Shown here: one piece after another, positions 11,464-25,545 of the stretch
Layout of the letters: each line of letters opens with the position of its first letter
How positions within the stretch are numbered: position 1 is the stretch's first letter
From: Macrobrachium rosenbergii
Taxonomy: Eukaryota > Arthropoda > Malacostraca > Decapoda > Palaemonidae
Direction of reading: 5' to 3'
NCBI RefSeq assembly: GCF_040412425.1
Contig: NC_089755.1
Coordinates: 57,216,798-57,280,797 of the forward strand
Length of the DNA stretch: 64,000 nt
Made by a program: the position numbers and the translations under genes
The notes under the pieces: generated by a model
The model's input: only the letters and a program-made list of their open reading frames with translations
Told to the model about the DNA's origin: nothing
Databases searched by the model: none

Positions 11464-13346
11464 TTAAGGAGGAGAGTATAGACCACTGGGGGTGGATGAA
11501 CCACCACCGGAAATGATGCTTCCTCCGGATGTTTCAAAGCCTCCAAGGCCTCCGGAAATGCTTCCCCCACCAAATGAACCTCCAGCATCATCAGCTAAAA
11601 AGCCACCACCAAAACCTCTACCATGTCCACCACCAAATCCACCAGCGTCCAGTCCGCCTCCGAAGTCTCCTCTTGAGACGCCACCAACTGATCCACCACC
11701 AATGACCTGGCCAACTCCTTGATGGTCAGCGCTGCTGAGGGCACTCTGAAGATCAATGCCTCCTGGAAGAGTTGGGTTCTGGCCGTCACCGACGTTGACG
11801 AAGTAGACCTCAGGCTGGCTCTTGGGTGGTGCTGGAACGTTGATGACCTTCTGTCCGCCTGCTGCAGTTGCCTTGTTGAGTACGTAAACAACATTCTTCT
11901 GCTGGGGTGGAGGAACCACAATAGGGTCCTGTCCTGCAGCGCCCTCTGGAAGACGCACGAAGACGATGTTGTGTTCGACCTTTGGTGCTGGGATGTTAGG
12001 ACGAGGGCCGACAGATCGGGGCTGTGCAGGGACATTGTAGACGTAGACATTGCGTTTCACTTGGGGAGTTACGCAGCTTCCTCCGTGAGCGACCTGTCCA
12101 TCCCCACAAGAGATGGATCCATGTCCAGAGAAGGATCCACCAAAGGATCCACCACTGCCAAAGCCAGAGGCTCCGAATGATCCACCGGTGCTTCCACCAG
12201 AGGATACAAAGGATCCACCGGAACCAAAGCCGGAGGATACTGATCCTCCACCAATGCCAAACCCAGAGGATACTGAGCCGCCACCACTGCTGAAGCCGGA
12301 CGAAACAAAACCTCCAGTACCCCCTCCAGAAGAGACGAAGGATCCCCCACCTGTTCCTCCACCCGAGGAGACAAAGGACCCTCATGTTCCGCCACTGGAC
12401 GATCCACCATGACCAGGCAAACTGTAGCCTTGTAGTAAGGCTGACTCTGCTGCTACCAGCAGAGACGCGAAAATCTGAAAAAAAACAGGAGAAAGACCCA
12501 AAGGAATTATGAGCTTTTCAGTCGAGAAACATGCCAAGTGCCATTTTTAAAATATAATAAATTAAATTAGAAATACTTTGGCCCAGGATGGCGCTTGGCT
12601 TGTTTCTCGACTGAAAGGCGCTTATATAATTTGCATGCAGCTGTATTTTATTTCGTTATCTTTGGAAGTGGATTTTTTTTCTTACATTTTTAATAGATTA
12701 TGTTTCTTTTTATTGTCAATGGGTAATGTCTTATAATTTGGTATAGGTTATTTTCTGGGGACATTTAATGTTTTGTTTTGCATATTTCTGCAGAGAATAT
12801 TGAATTCTGGAGGGGATTTTTTTCTATTTACTTATGTAGCAGACAGTAGGGAATTATGAAAAAGTGAGTTGAAGACACAATAAACAGCAAATATAATCTT
12901 GAAGCCCTCTGTGTAGAAGAAAGCAAAGAAGATAGTGACCAAATTAAAAATAACGCATTATTGACTGAAATGGGGCATCCATGAGACAGAAAAAGAAGTG
13001 ACGCGTTTAATTAGGAAACAACAAAAGCCGTTTAGTACAACACAGGGCTCAACGACTTAGCCAACACATAATAAGTGTCTGGGAAAAGAGCTGTTTTATT
13101 TCCTTAGGCTTTTGAACGCCATCAGCTACTTCACGATGAGAGCAGACACTTACTGGAATTTTTTTGGAAATAACTATTTTGGAGGTTTCCCTGTCCAAAG
13201 ACACAGTGAAAGGAGAAAAAAAAAATAATGAGAAATGATACTTATGATGGTATCATTACGTCACTCAGAGAAGAAAGGTTACAGAAAATGAACCCAAACA
13301 GCATATATAAATGTGACAGTTGTAGCGTGTATTATGTAACAAACTT

Positions 13347-13396
<50 letters not shown>

Positions 13397-13581
13397 AAAA
13401 TATAAAAAAAAATCATAGAGGTTATTAAAGTTTGCCGTTATTAAATTATGAGTGGTAACGTATTTATCTGGTGGTGGTAACCAAGGGTCACAGTGAGGCC
13501 TGAGAAGAAAACCAGCAGCATGAGTATTGTTTCGATAGTCTCTGCTAAGACCCAGATACTCACCAGCGCTGCTTGTTTCAT
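11464..13581 (-). pseudogene. DUF243 cuticle protein gene with nonsense codon
   Basis: Exon 1 is 13564-13581 (MKQAAL, donor GTGAGT); a 1089-bp intron follows; exon 2 is 12474 down to 11464, stop at 11464-11466. Exon 2 would encode the signal-peptide remainder, a Gly/Ser-rich segment, a two-cysteine module and DUF243 with blocks RNVYVYNVPAQ, HNIVFVRLPEG, KNVVYVLNKA and PEVYFVNVGD, then a Gly-rich tail. At 12382-12384 the + strand TCA gives TGA where the copy at 15258-17382 has GGA (Gly), ending translation at about codon 37, before the cysteine module and DUF243. The rest of the frame, splice sites, TATA box and poly(A) signal are intact. It is therefore a young pseudogene, a null allele or a sequencing error. 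Confidence 0.8.
13290..13396 (+). repeat. GA-tailed dispersed repeat
   Basis: A sequence ATGTGACAGTTGTAGCGTGT...AACAAACTTATG is followed by (GA)n at about 13350-13395. It recurs in unit b (about 17095-17222), and the same head occurs before (GA)n runs at 21710-21830 and 21890-21985. Confidence 0.6.
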
Positions 13582-13594
13582 CGTGGAGGAGAAC

Positions 13595-13641
13595 ACTGAA
13601 AGTGAGATGATGATGCTAGAGCCACCATTCATATATATATA
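13595..13641 (-). promoter_or_regulatory. Core promoter: TATA box and TCAGT initiator
   Basis: A TATATATA run (about 13633-13641, read on the - strand) is followed about 35-40 bp downstream by TCAGT (+ strand ACTGA, 13595-13599), the arthropod initiator consensus, 14 bp before the ATG. A GGA-rich polypurine tract on the sense strand lies just upstream (about 13677-13760). Confidence 0.55.
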
Positions 13642-13760
13642 CATGGCCCCCATCGCTTCCTCTCACTCCACCAGTTGTCCTTCATCCCCTTTTTCCTCCT
13701 TTTTCTCCTCCTCCTCCTCCCCCCAACTCCTCCTTCTCCTCATAATTCTCCTCGTCTTCA

Positions 13761-14494
13761 TAAACAGCCTCCCTTCGTATCAGGGATAAAAATATGTTTA
13801 CATATTCTATCGATTTTTCTCTCGCCATCCTTCTGGTTTTGGAAGTCAAATATATTTCTAAATAAATGTTTGTGATTTGCTGGTCTTCAGGTCTCTTGAA
13901 AATGTCAAAAATTTCATCTGTTGGCGCTGGAAAATATTTCAGCCATTTGATCACAGGTGGCTCTTATTACTAGTTTTTAAAAATTATATTTAAGTTACTG
14001 AGTTCAAAACTAATGGGAGGTAATGAGTTAAAACTAATGAAAAAACAGTTATTACGTTTGAAGTAACATGAAAGCTAATGGTTAACTAAAACTGTTATTT
14101 TAGTTGGGATTTAATGGATTAAAACTGATATAACAGGCAGCAATTTTAAATAAATAACAGAACATTTAATTACTACTACAATCTTCAATGCCTGTCAGTA
14201 GCAATGAACGTATGTCAGTAGTAAGAAGCATTACTAAACCAGAGAGGTAGAAGCATTATTAAATCACACAGGTAAACATGACTTAGATTCTTCTTCTTGC
14301 AAATAATCCTTCGGTGGGAAGAGTCATTTTATCTCTTCGTTGATTTATGGGAAAGTGAAATTCTACGAGCAGAGAAAATTCCAAGTGACTTGGGAGATGT
14401 ATAAATGTCGAGTCAGCCACCCCGATTATCCTAATATCAGTATCTTTGGAGAATATTTTGAAAGAGAATATTGTTATCAGATTTTTTGCTCGTT
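13761..14494. other. No recognisable gene (upstream part of unit a)
   Basis: AT-rich sequence shared with 17561-18301. It contains several TTAAAACTAATG-like short direct repeats (about 14010-14130). No domain-bearing frame was seen. Confidence 0.5.
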
Positions 14495-14799
14495 AGCATA
14501 ATGATAATATGGAAAATTAAGAGAAATGACACACATACACACACACACATATTAATTTCATGAAATCTGTCTGTCTGTCTGTCTCCCTCTCTCCCTAGAG
14601 TCGTATGTCATATTCTACACCTCCACCAAAGTCTCCGGAGATCATTACTTCTACCTGTGTTGAAATCTCCTTCGTAATGTTTGTTTAGTGGAAGGTAGTG
14701 ATTCAGGGAAAAGTGGTTATTATGAAAGGCAATGAACAAAGTTTAACATCAAATATGACAAACTGAGGTAAATGAAATATACACACATTAATTTCGTTA

Positions 14800-14898
14800 A
14801 CTCTCTCTCTCTCTCTCCTTCTCTCTCTCTCTCTCTCTCACTCTCCCCCCATCTCTCTCTCTCTGTCTCTGTGTGTCTCTCTATACATACGTGCATAC

Positions 14899-14973
<75 letters not shown>

Positions 14974-14988
14974 TGTATATACAATATA

Positions 14989-15055
<67 letters not shown>
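14800..15055. repeat. (CT)n and (AT)n microsatellites
   Basis: Counterpart of 10983-11265 in the second tandem unit; the (CA)n part between the AT runs is replaced by a short ACTGTATATACAATATATACT segment. Confidence 0.95.
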
Positions 15056-15059
<4 letters not shown>

Positions 15060-15150
15060 TAATTGTAATAGTTTGAACAATGATAAAGATACTTGCAATT
15101 TAAAATACTGTAGGAATATAAATTAGCATCGATTCTCAAAACAAAAAAGC

Positions 15151-15156
15151 TTTATT
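15151..15156 (-). terminator. Poly(A) signal AATAAA
   Basis: TTTATT on the + strand, about 102 bp past the stop codon of the intact gene at 15258-17382. Confidence 0.6.
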
Positions 15157-15257
15157 TTGGCCTTCAAAACGTCCAATAAATAAGAAAATAGCATTCACAT
15201 CACTTTGATAGTTTTAGATAAGATTACAGTCGCCAAAGTCTCAATAGCCTGATATGT

Positions 15258-17142
15258 TTAAGGAGGAGAGTATAGACCACTGGGGGCGGATGAACCACCA
15301 CCGGAAATGATGCTTCCTCCGGATGTTTCAAAGCCTCCAAGGCCTCCGGAAATGCTTCCCCCACCAATTGAACCTCCAGCATCATCAGCTAAAAAGCCAC
15401 CACCTCCACCATGTCCACCAAGTCCACCAAATCCACCGTCCAGTCCACCTCCGAAGTCTCCTCTTGCGACGCCACCACCTGATCCACCACCAATGACCTG
15501 GCCAACCCCTTGATGATCAGCGCTGCTGAGGGCACTCTGAAGATCAATGCCTCCTGGAAGAGTTGGGTTCTGGCCGTCGCCGACGTTGACGAAGTAGACC
15601 TCAGGCTGGCTCTTGGGTGGTGCTGGAACGTTGATGACCCTCTGTCCACCTGCTGCAGTTGCCTTGTTGAGAACATAGACGACGTTCTTCTGCTGGGGTG
15701 GAGGAACCACAATAGGGTCCTGTCCTGCAGCGCCCTCTGGAAGACGCACGAAGACGATGTTGTGTTCGACCTTTGGTGCTGGGATGTTAGGACGAGGGCC
15801 GACAGATCGGGGCTGTGCAGGGACATTGTAGACGTAGACATTGCGTTCCACTTGGGGAGTTACGCAGCTTCCTGCGTGAGCGACCTGTCCATCCCCACAA
15901 GAGATGGATCCATGTCCAGAGAAGGATCCACCAAAGGATCCACCACTGCCAAAGCCAGAGGCTCCGAATGATCCACCGGTGCTTCCACCAGAGGATACAA
16001 AGGATCCACCGGAACCAAAGCCGGAGGATACTGATCCTCCACCAATGCCAAACCCAGAGGATACTGAGCCGCCACCACTGCTGAAGCCGGACGAAACAAA
16101 ACCTCCAGTACCCCCTCCAGAGGAGACGAAGGATCCCCCACCTGTTCCTCCACCCGAGGAGACAAAGGACCCTCCTGTTCCGCCACTGGACGATCCACCA
16201 TGACCAGGCAAACTGTAGCCTTGTAGTAAGGCTGACTCTGCTGCTACCAGCAGAGACGCGAAAATCTGAAAAAAAACAGGAGAAAGACCCAAAGGAATTA
16301 TGAGCTTTTCAGTCGAGAAACATGCCAAGTGCCATTTTTAAAATATAATAAATTAAATTAGAAATACTTTGGCCCAGGATGGCGCTTGGCTTGTTTCTCG
16401 ACTGAAAGGCGCTTATATAATTGCATGCAGCTGTATTTTATTTCGTTATCTTTGGAAGTGGATTTTTTTTCTTACATTTTTAATAGATTATATTTCTTTT
16501 TATTGTCAATGGGTAATGTCTTATAATTTGGTATAGGCTATTTTCTGGGGACATTTAATGTTTTGTTTTGCATATTTCTGCAGAGAATATTGAATTCTGG
16601 AGGGGATTTTTTTCTCTTTACTTATGTAGCAGACGGTAGGGAATTATGAAAAAGTGAGTTGAAGACACAATAAACTGCAAATATAATCTTGAAGCCCTCT
16701 GTGTAGAAGAAAGCAAAGATGATAGTGACCAAAATAAAAATAACGCCTTATTGACTGAAATGGGGCATCCATGAGACAGAAAAAGGAGTGACGCGTTTAA
16801 TTAGGAAACAACAAAAGCCGTTAGAACAACACAGGGCTCAACGATTTAGCCAACACATAATGAGTGTCTGGGAAAAGATCTGTTTTATCTCCTTAGGCTT
16901 TTGAACGCCATCAGCCACTTCACGATGAGAGCAGACACTTACTGGAATTTTTTTTGGAAATAACTATTTTGGAGGTTTCCTTGTCCAAAGACGCAGTGAA
17001 AGGAGAAAGAAAAATAATGAGAAATAATACTTATGATGGTATCATTACGTCACTCAGAGAAGAAAGGTTACAGAAAATGAACCCAAACAGCATATATAAA
17101 TGTGACAGTTGTAGCGTGTATTATGTAACAAACTTACGCGAG

Positions 17143-17226
<84 letters not shown>

Positions 17227-17382
17227 TAAAGTCTGCGGTTATTAAATTATGAGCGATAGCTCATTTGTCTGGTGGTGGTAACAAAGGGTCACAGTAAGGC
17301 CTGAGAAGAAAACCAGCAGCATGAGTATTGTTTTGATAGTCTCTGCTAAGACCCAGATACTCACCAGCGCTGCTTGTTTCAT
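15258..17382 (-). CDS. DUF243/Tweedle-type cuticle protein (intact copy)
   Basis: Exon 1 is 17365-17382 (MKQAAL, donor GTGAGT); the intron is 1099 bp with a strong polypyrimidine acceptor ending TTTTTTTTCAG; exon 2 is 16265 down to 15258. Product about 341 residues. Order of parts: signal peptide ending near IFASLLVAAES, a Gly/Ser-rich region of repeats such as GGSFVSSGGGT, the module CGDGQVAHAGSC, then DUF243 (RNVYVYNVPAQ, HNIVFVRLPEG, NVVYVLNKA, PEVYFVNVGD), and a Gly-rich tail ending SGLYSPP. DUF243 proteins are secreted cuticle proteins; the Gly-rich part suggests a flexible matrix segment. The in-frame ATG at 16328 lies in the intron and is not the start. It is a near-identical tandem copy of 11464-13581, without its stop codon. 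Confidence 0.88.
17090..17222 (+). repeat. GA-tailed dispersed repeat (unit b copy)
   Basis: As at 13290-13396, with a longer (GA)n tail (about 17143-17222). It lies in the intron of the 15258-17382 gene. Confidence 0.65.
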
Positions 17383-17395
17383 CGTGGAGGAGAAC

Positions 17396-17441
17396 ACTGA
17401 AAGTGAGATGATGATGCTAGAGCCACCATTCATATATATAT
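17396..17441 (-). promoter_or_regulatory. Core promoter: TATA box and TCAGT initiator
   Basis: TATATATA at about 17433-17441 and TCAGT (ACTGA at 17396-17400 on the + strand), in the same places as in the tandem copy. The GGA-rich tract lies at about 17477-17560. Confidence 0.55.
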
Positions 17442-18301
17442 ACATGGCCCCCATCGCTTCCTCTCACTCCACCAGTTGTCCTTCGTCCCCCTTTTCCTCC
17501 TTTTTCTCCTCCTCCTCCTCCTCCCCCCCAACTCCTCCTTCTCCTCATAATTCTCCTCGTCTTCATAAACAGCCTCCCTTCGTATCAGGGATAAAAATAT
17601 GTTTACATATTCTATCGATTTTTCCCTCGCCATCCTTCTGGTTTTGGAAGTCAAATATATTTCTGAATAAATGTTTGTGGTTTGCTGGTCTTCAGGTCTC
17701 TTGAAAATGTCAAAAATTTCATCTGTTGGCGCTGGAAAATATTTCAGCCATTTGATCACAGGTTGCTCTTATTACTAGTTTTTAAAAATTATATTTAAGT
17801 TACTGAGTTCAAAACTAATGGGAGGTAATGAGTTAAAACTAATGAAAAAACAGTTATTACGTTTGAAGTAACATGAAAGCTAATGGTTAACTAAAACTGT
17901 TATATTAGTTGGGATTTAATGGCTTAAAACTGATATAACAGGCGGCCATTTTAAATAAATAACAGAACATTTAATTACTACTACAATCTTCAATGCCTGT
18001 CAGTAGCAATGAACGTATGTCAGTAGTAAGAAGCATCACTAAACCAGAGAGGTAGAAGCATTATTAAATCACAGAGGTAAACATGGCTTAGATTCTTCTT
18101 CTTGCAAATAATCCTTCGGTGGGAAGAGTCATTTTATCTCTTCGTTGATTTATGGGAAAGTGAAATTCTACGAGCAGAGAAAATTCCTAGTGACTTGGGA
18201 GATGTATAAATGTCGAGTCAGCCACCATGATTATCCTAATATCAGTATCTTTGGAGAATATTGTGAAAGAGACTATTGTTGTCAGACTTTTTGCTCGTTA
18301 G

Positions 18302-19460
<1,159 letters not shown>

Positions 19461-20092
19461 TAGATTGTCCATTATTTTGCATGAGAGCCAGAATTCTCGA
19501 GCCTGTACCGTTTTTTATCTTTACTTTTGGATAGTTTTATTTCAAAACTTTAAAAATACCTCTCTAGAGTGCTTCAAAATGCAAATGCAATTCTATGAGA
19601 GGTTTAGCGAACCGAACAATACGTATTCTGTAATCCATCCTACCATAGCTTCCTTGTATGACCTATCTTCATAGATAACCCGCAAATGACCTCTGCTGTC
19701 ATGACGCCAGTTCACGATAAACAAAATTCATTAACCCTCTTAGAGAACGCATAAGCGAAAGTTCTTTTTGACATATCACCTTCTACGCTGCCACCTGTAA
19801 TTTTTCCTCCTTTTGAGTTATTTCGACACCTGACATCTCAACATCTACGCTGCTGCTTCTTCCTCCATTAGGACGGAATCCAAATAGGCGTCTGCCGAAA
19901 GACGACTCTCCTCTCCCGCCTTTTACAGGTCTGGGCTCGCTAACATTGCCCCAGGGTATGGGATGAGTACACATTTCCTTTGCTTCTTGGCAATAACTCG
20001 TTTTCAGCAGCGGCGTGGGACAGTAAGCAAGTTTTGGCAAATGCTCTCCTACATTTACTGTCATAGCCACTATGCTCAAGGAACGATTCCAC

Positions 20093-20094
<2 letters not shown>
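19461..20094. other. No confident gene
   Basis: A - strand open frame of 98 codons (19783-20079) contains a Gly/Arg-rich stretch (GGRGESSFGRRLFGFRPNGG) but shows no signal peptide or known domain and starts within a region of overlapping frames. I leave it uncalled. Confidence 0.4.

Positions 20095-20169
<75 letters not shown>
20095..20169. repeat. (CT)n microsatellite
   Basis: About 36 CT units. Reverse-strand frames through it are Arg/Glu artefacts. Confidence 0.97.
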
Positions 20170-20171
<2 letters not shown>

Positions 20172-21585
20172 GAAAATGGCAACGTTCAAGCTCGCAAGGC
20201 CAAGACAGGAATATCAGACAAAAATTCCCGAGTTAATCTTTTGAAATTCCTGTCAATTGTCTTGCTATTGTTATTGTGTTGATTTAGCAGTTTGACATTT
20301 GGGGAGCTGACGGTAAATATCCGTAGCCGATATCAGAGAGGCTTCTAACTTGCATCTGATTGGCTGATGTATTTGAATTTTGTACTATGGTACAGTCTTG
20401 TACAATAACCTAACGTCACCGGGGCTTTCAATTTATTCAAGATACCAATTACAAGCAGAAATAAGTCGTAAGTTTTGGAAACTAGCGATTAACCTGACTC
20501 ACTGTCCATGAGTCAGTGACTCATAGCAAATCCCAAAAGCGAATAGATTAAGCAAGCAACAGCGATGAGAGTAAATGCTAAAGCCTTATGTGTTAATGGT
20601 CAGGTCACGAACTTCTATAGCCGACTTTTCAATCTTGGAATCGACTTTCACCGATAAACACGTTACATCTCGCGGGACGAACTAGTGTTGGCCCTTCACC
20701 ATTTACTTTTGAACGAGATGTAAAATTTTTCCTCCTTTCACCTTCACTCAGAGAAGTGGTTCCCTTTGTGAAAGAGTCTCTGGTATGATTTTCCTTATCG
20801 AATACTCGTAGGCGAGAAAGGCTCTTGTACATTATGATTTTACCAGGGGTTTTGGTTCGTGAATTCCTTTTGGACTTGAAGGTACGCCAAGATGTGAGCT
20901 TGAATATATCTTCTAATTGAATGATATTTAAAAAAATTCCTTTCTTCGGTGATGGCTGCTACGTAAACTGTCTGCTTAGAAACGTATTCTTTAGAATAAT
21001 TGCTTGACATAACAATAAATGTGCTCACATCTGCTGAAGTTGTGCTTACAAAATCGTCCCACGGAAGAAAGCTTCCACAATCTTAGTGCAATTATGGAGA
21101 TCTTCAGCGGTTGCACTCGGAAACGCACTCTGCAAATTTACAATTTGCTCAGATTTGAGCAACTGAGAACGCCTCCAGTATCCGGCACGAAGACGGTCAC
21201 TGATGATGATAAAGCAGTCCCGTCACCCTAATTTTTCACTTTTGACTCGTTCTCACGAGTCACCACAGTGAGCATAACGGGACACACGCGAATTTCCAGG
21301 CGACATTGACACACAAAGAAAGGGAAATGATACATCTCCGGCAATTGCCTGAGATCCGTCATCTTCGGCAATGGGCAATCCGACGCTCGTGGCGAGCTTG
21401 ATTGCCCGAGAGGTGTTTTTGCCGCGGCCAATTGCCTGCGAATGATGTATTTTGGGCCGTAATGATGGGTAGTTGACCTGGCTATGCTCAGGTGTTGGGG
21501 TTGTAAAAAATAATTTTCGTGACCCCTGGGTGATGCTAATTGTGACAGTTATATGGTTTATTTTCAAGCAATAACTCTTGCATGC
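20170..21585. other. No recognisable gene
   Basis: Unique sequence of mixed composition. Short frames (for example 20629-20832 and 21253-21567, - strand) lack domains, splice context and codon bias. Confidence 0.5.
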
Positions 21586-21660
<75 letters not shown>

Positions 21661-21762
21661 ATGTCGATTTACTTTGTTTTATGAGTAGTATGAATGCCTA
21701 ATTTCTGTATGTAAATATGAAAATTATAGTGTGTATTCATTATTATATAACAAACTTATGCC

Positions 21763-21833
<71 letters not shown>

Positions 21834-21925
21834 ATTTCGATTTACTGTGTTTTATGAGTAGTATGAATGCCTAATTTCTGTTTAAAAATGTGACAGTTAT
21901 AGTATGTATTTATTATTATATAACA

Positions 21926-21988
<63 letters not shown>

Positions 21989-21990
21989 CA
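21586..21990. repeat. Three (GA)n tracts with a repeated spacer
   Basis: (GA)n at about 21588-21656, 21770-21830 and 21930-21985. The spacers (ATGAAT..TCGATTTACT..GTTTTATGAGTAGTATGAATGCC) are near-identical, so the block is a tandem duplication of a GA-tailed repeat related to those at 13290 and 17090. Confidence 0.85.
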
Positions 21991-22940
21991 AAATATTAAT
22001 AAACAATATGAAGAATAAGAAAGGAGAGGATTACGAATAAAAAAAAAATGCCTTCAAAGACATGTAATAGAAAACTGCCTCTAGCTCATAACAAAAATAA
22101 CACAAATAAAAAAATAAATAAAACGAAAGTGAAAGTTTTGTTTTCCTTTCAGGCTTTCTTTTTTTTGAAAGTATTTTGAATTAAGACCGCAGTGACGTCG
22201 TCCCTTTAATAACATCACCAGTTAACAGAGATTACGAACCGTTGCTCCGTTACTGATGTTCATCATTATTAATTCTATTTCCTCGATTAGTACTTTCCTT
22301 TAACTTGCCTTGCTCCTGTTTCTTCTACTTAAAATTGAAACCATAATTACCGCGACGCCAGTTATTCCTATCAACAAATTAATATTCTTTCTTGATTTAT
22401 AGCTTTTGAAATTCTCATGCCCATTTAATTTTTTGAAGCAGATCTCTCGTGTATTTTCAGTGTATTTTTCACAAGGATATTAACTCCTTTTATAATTCAT
22501 TTCATTGTTTCTCCTTCCATTCACTTTTTCGATATCTATTTCATATTTTACTTATGTAGCTAATTTCCAATCGTTTTTGTTTGTCTTCCTATCGACTACG
22601 TTTCTTTTCTTCTTCTTCTCTTTTATAATTCTTTATACTTTCCCCTCTTGTCAATTTTAACAATAATTCGGTTAACTGTCACTCCTTCTCAAATGCCATA
22701 TTTCAAGATTATAATATTCTATTGTCACTAATACCCATTTTTATTTCATTTTTCCTTCAGTATTACTTGTATCTTAATTTTGTTTTTACTCCCTTAGCTT
22801 AAGGCGACTGTAGTTCAATAGAATCGTCGTCTCATGGAACTGAAAAATAGTGTTTTATGCATAAATAAAACTTAGATTAGATTTGTTATCGGACATTATA
22901 CCAAAGCCGTTATCTCCCTTTCTTTCCTCATCTCTCTCTC
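21991..22940. other. AT-rich DNA, no gene seen
   Basis: Low GC, rich in T runs; no open frame above about 60 codons with plausible composition. Confidence 0.5.
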
Positions 22941-22944
22941 AGAT

Positions 22945-22949
22945 TGTGT

Positions 22950-22991
<42 letters not shown>

Positions 22992-22997
22992 TTTATA

Positions 22998-23096
<99 letters not shown>
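22945..23096. repeat. (CA)n then (AT)n microsatellite
   Basis: A CA run (about 22949-22972) leads into interrupted (AT)n to about 23094. Confidence 0.95.
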
Positions 23097-23359
23097 GTAA
23101 TGCCAGTTTGTAATTATCCCCAAAATTCCCTTTGATTCTCAGGCCACACTGTGACCCACTGTCACTCACACCCGATTCCTACGGTCTGTTACAAGTGTCA
23201 ACGAAGCTTAAGAGCTCTTTGAATAAACCCATTCCGAATTGGCGTTCACAATCATAAATGACAATGTCTTATTCATCTTGATGAAAGTTATAGAAATCTA
23301 GGAAGGCATGTCTCTTGCTTAGGGGCGATGAGTTATTTGGAATCAGAGCCTCTTATTGT

Positions 23360-23376
23360 ATCGTAGTCTATTTTTC

Positions 23377-23444
<68 letters not shown>

Positions 23445-23503
23445 ATTTTTAAAACATTTTTTAGTGTTATGAACATAAATTACTGTTTTTTAGTCTATTT
23501 TTC

Positions 23504-23562
<59 letters not shown>

Positions 23563-23625
23563 ATTCTTAAAACATTGTTTAGTGCTATGAACACAAATTA
23601 TTGTATCTAAATCTACTTTTCTGAG

Positions 23626-23681
<56 letters not shown>

Positions 23682-23700
23682 ATTTTTAAAACTTTTTTTT
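23360..23700. repeat. Three tandem units of about 125 bp with (GA)n
   Basis: Each unit reads TAGTCTATTTTTCTA-like, (GA)n, GATCCATTTTTAAAACATT, then GTGCTATGAACACAAAT. (GA)n lies at about 23381-23440, 23505-23559 and 23630-23677. Confidence 0.85.
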
Positions 23701-24805
23701 GTGCTATGAACACAAATAGTTTAAGGTGACTACAGCCAGTCTTTGTTTACTGACACAAGAATATAAAAGCAAAGGAAAGAGAAAGGACTATTAGAAAGTA
23801 GTAAAGAAAGGGGAAGAGAATTTAACGAAAGAAATATGGGTCCAGAAAGTTTAACGAGCGAAGAAAGGGCGAACGAGAGAGTGAAAATAGATGAAAAAAA
23901 AAGACGTGAAATGGAAGGCAAAACCTATAAAAATAACGAACGAGAAAAAATAACGAACAGAGAAAGAATAAAATAAGTAAATAAGAAAAGGGATATAAAG
24001 AGACAACAGAATAGAACAGTTTGATAATGAAGAGTCAAGAAATGAACGAGAAAAGAAGGAACACAAAATAACAAAATGAAGAGACCTGGGGAGCAATTTT
24101 AATTCGAAAACATAAATAGAAGAGAATCGCTTTCTCCCTTTTCGGTCAAGTCTTACCCTTTTATACGCTATTACACTTTCTCTTTTTCCACCTTTTTTGC
24201 TTTCCTCTTGTCTCCCTCAAGCCTGGGCAAGACAAGGGTATTAAAATGCCAGCCTCCTCTGTCTTGGCACAAACATAAATCTCAGGAGAAAGGAACCTGG
24301 GACGAAAAGGTAGAACAAAGACAAGAAGAATACAAGTAATGTTAGACATTTCAAGAGAAATTCAAGAGAGATAATAAAAACTCAATAAAGGGAAGGGAGA
24401 TAAGATTAAAGATAAGCCACAGATGAAGAGATAAAGCGTAAGCTGGGTAAGAAAGTAATAAAAGGAATAATTTTGTGTTTGGTCAATTTACGGATGGGTG
24501 ACCTCAATGAACGCTAGACCCTGTAGGTATATGAACCTTCGTGGACATTTGTGACAGGCAATGGGCTACAGTGAGTTAAGTTAACTGAGTTGAGTAAAAA
24601 ACGTAATCAGTGACGTCATCGTCTTCTAAAGGCTCTTAGTTATTTCTATTAGGTTCCTTTAAGAAAATATTTGCATTCAAAATATTATAAAATACAAAAA
24701 AACATATATATAAAATACTCAAAATCTGAACTCATGCGCTTCCAGCTGGTTACTCTGAAAGACGATGGTGCTGACACCTGCGTTCAAAATCATCAAAGTA
24801 ACTGG

Positions 24806-24865
<60 letters not shown>

Positions 24866-24982
24866 TACTCTGATATTTTGTAGTGAGGATTAGTAGCTTT
24901 TCCTTGTATTGTGTGACAAATTGAAGTAATTTCTCTCTCTCTCCCTCTCTCTCGTTTCCTATCCATTCCTATCTCTCTTTTA
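23701..24982. other. Purine-rich then mixed DNA, no gene seen
   Basis: From about 23755 to 24110 the + strand is strongly purine-rich (GAAAG, AGAGAA words) without a strict repeat period. Later sequence is mixed and includes an AAT microsatellite at about 24808-24864. Frames here are low complexity. Confidence 0.5.
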
Positions 24983-25144
24983 CGAACGTATCTCTATAAA
25001 CATTTTGTGTTTGCTTCTTTTATTGAACAAATAAATCTCTCTATTTAGTTACTTGTTCTTTCTATTGACTTCATGGTGAGACAACTAAGGTCTTTTAAAG
25101 ATTCCTCATCAGATTGTTATTAGCACCCCGTCAGCAGTTGGTTA

Positions 25145-25545
<401 letters not shown>

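Noticed and set aside
11492..12412. Pro-rich and His/Arg-rich open frames opposite the cuticle genes
   Set aside because: They arise because Gly/Ser-repeat codons leave the other frames free of stops; they recur in each paralogue only as shadows and lack splice and promoter signals. The same applies at 15.3-16.2, 27.7-28.7, 32.3-33.2, 38.9-39.9, 45.3-46.3 and 51.9-52.9 kb.
16266..16328. ATG at 16328 as the start of the 15258 gene
   Set aside because: The segment is intronic: it includes the polypyrimidine acceptor, and a better first exon with MKQAAL and GTGAGT exists at 17365-17382.
19783..20079. Small secreted peptide gene on the - strand
   Set aside because: The 98-codon frame has a Gly/Arg-rich stretch but no signal peptide, no repeated peptide with processing sites and no splice context.
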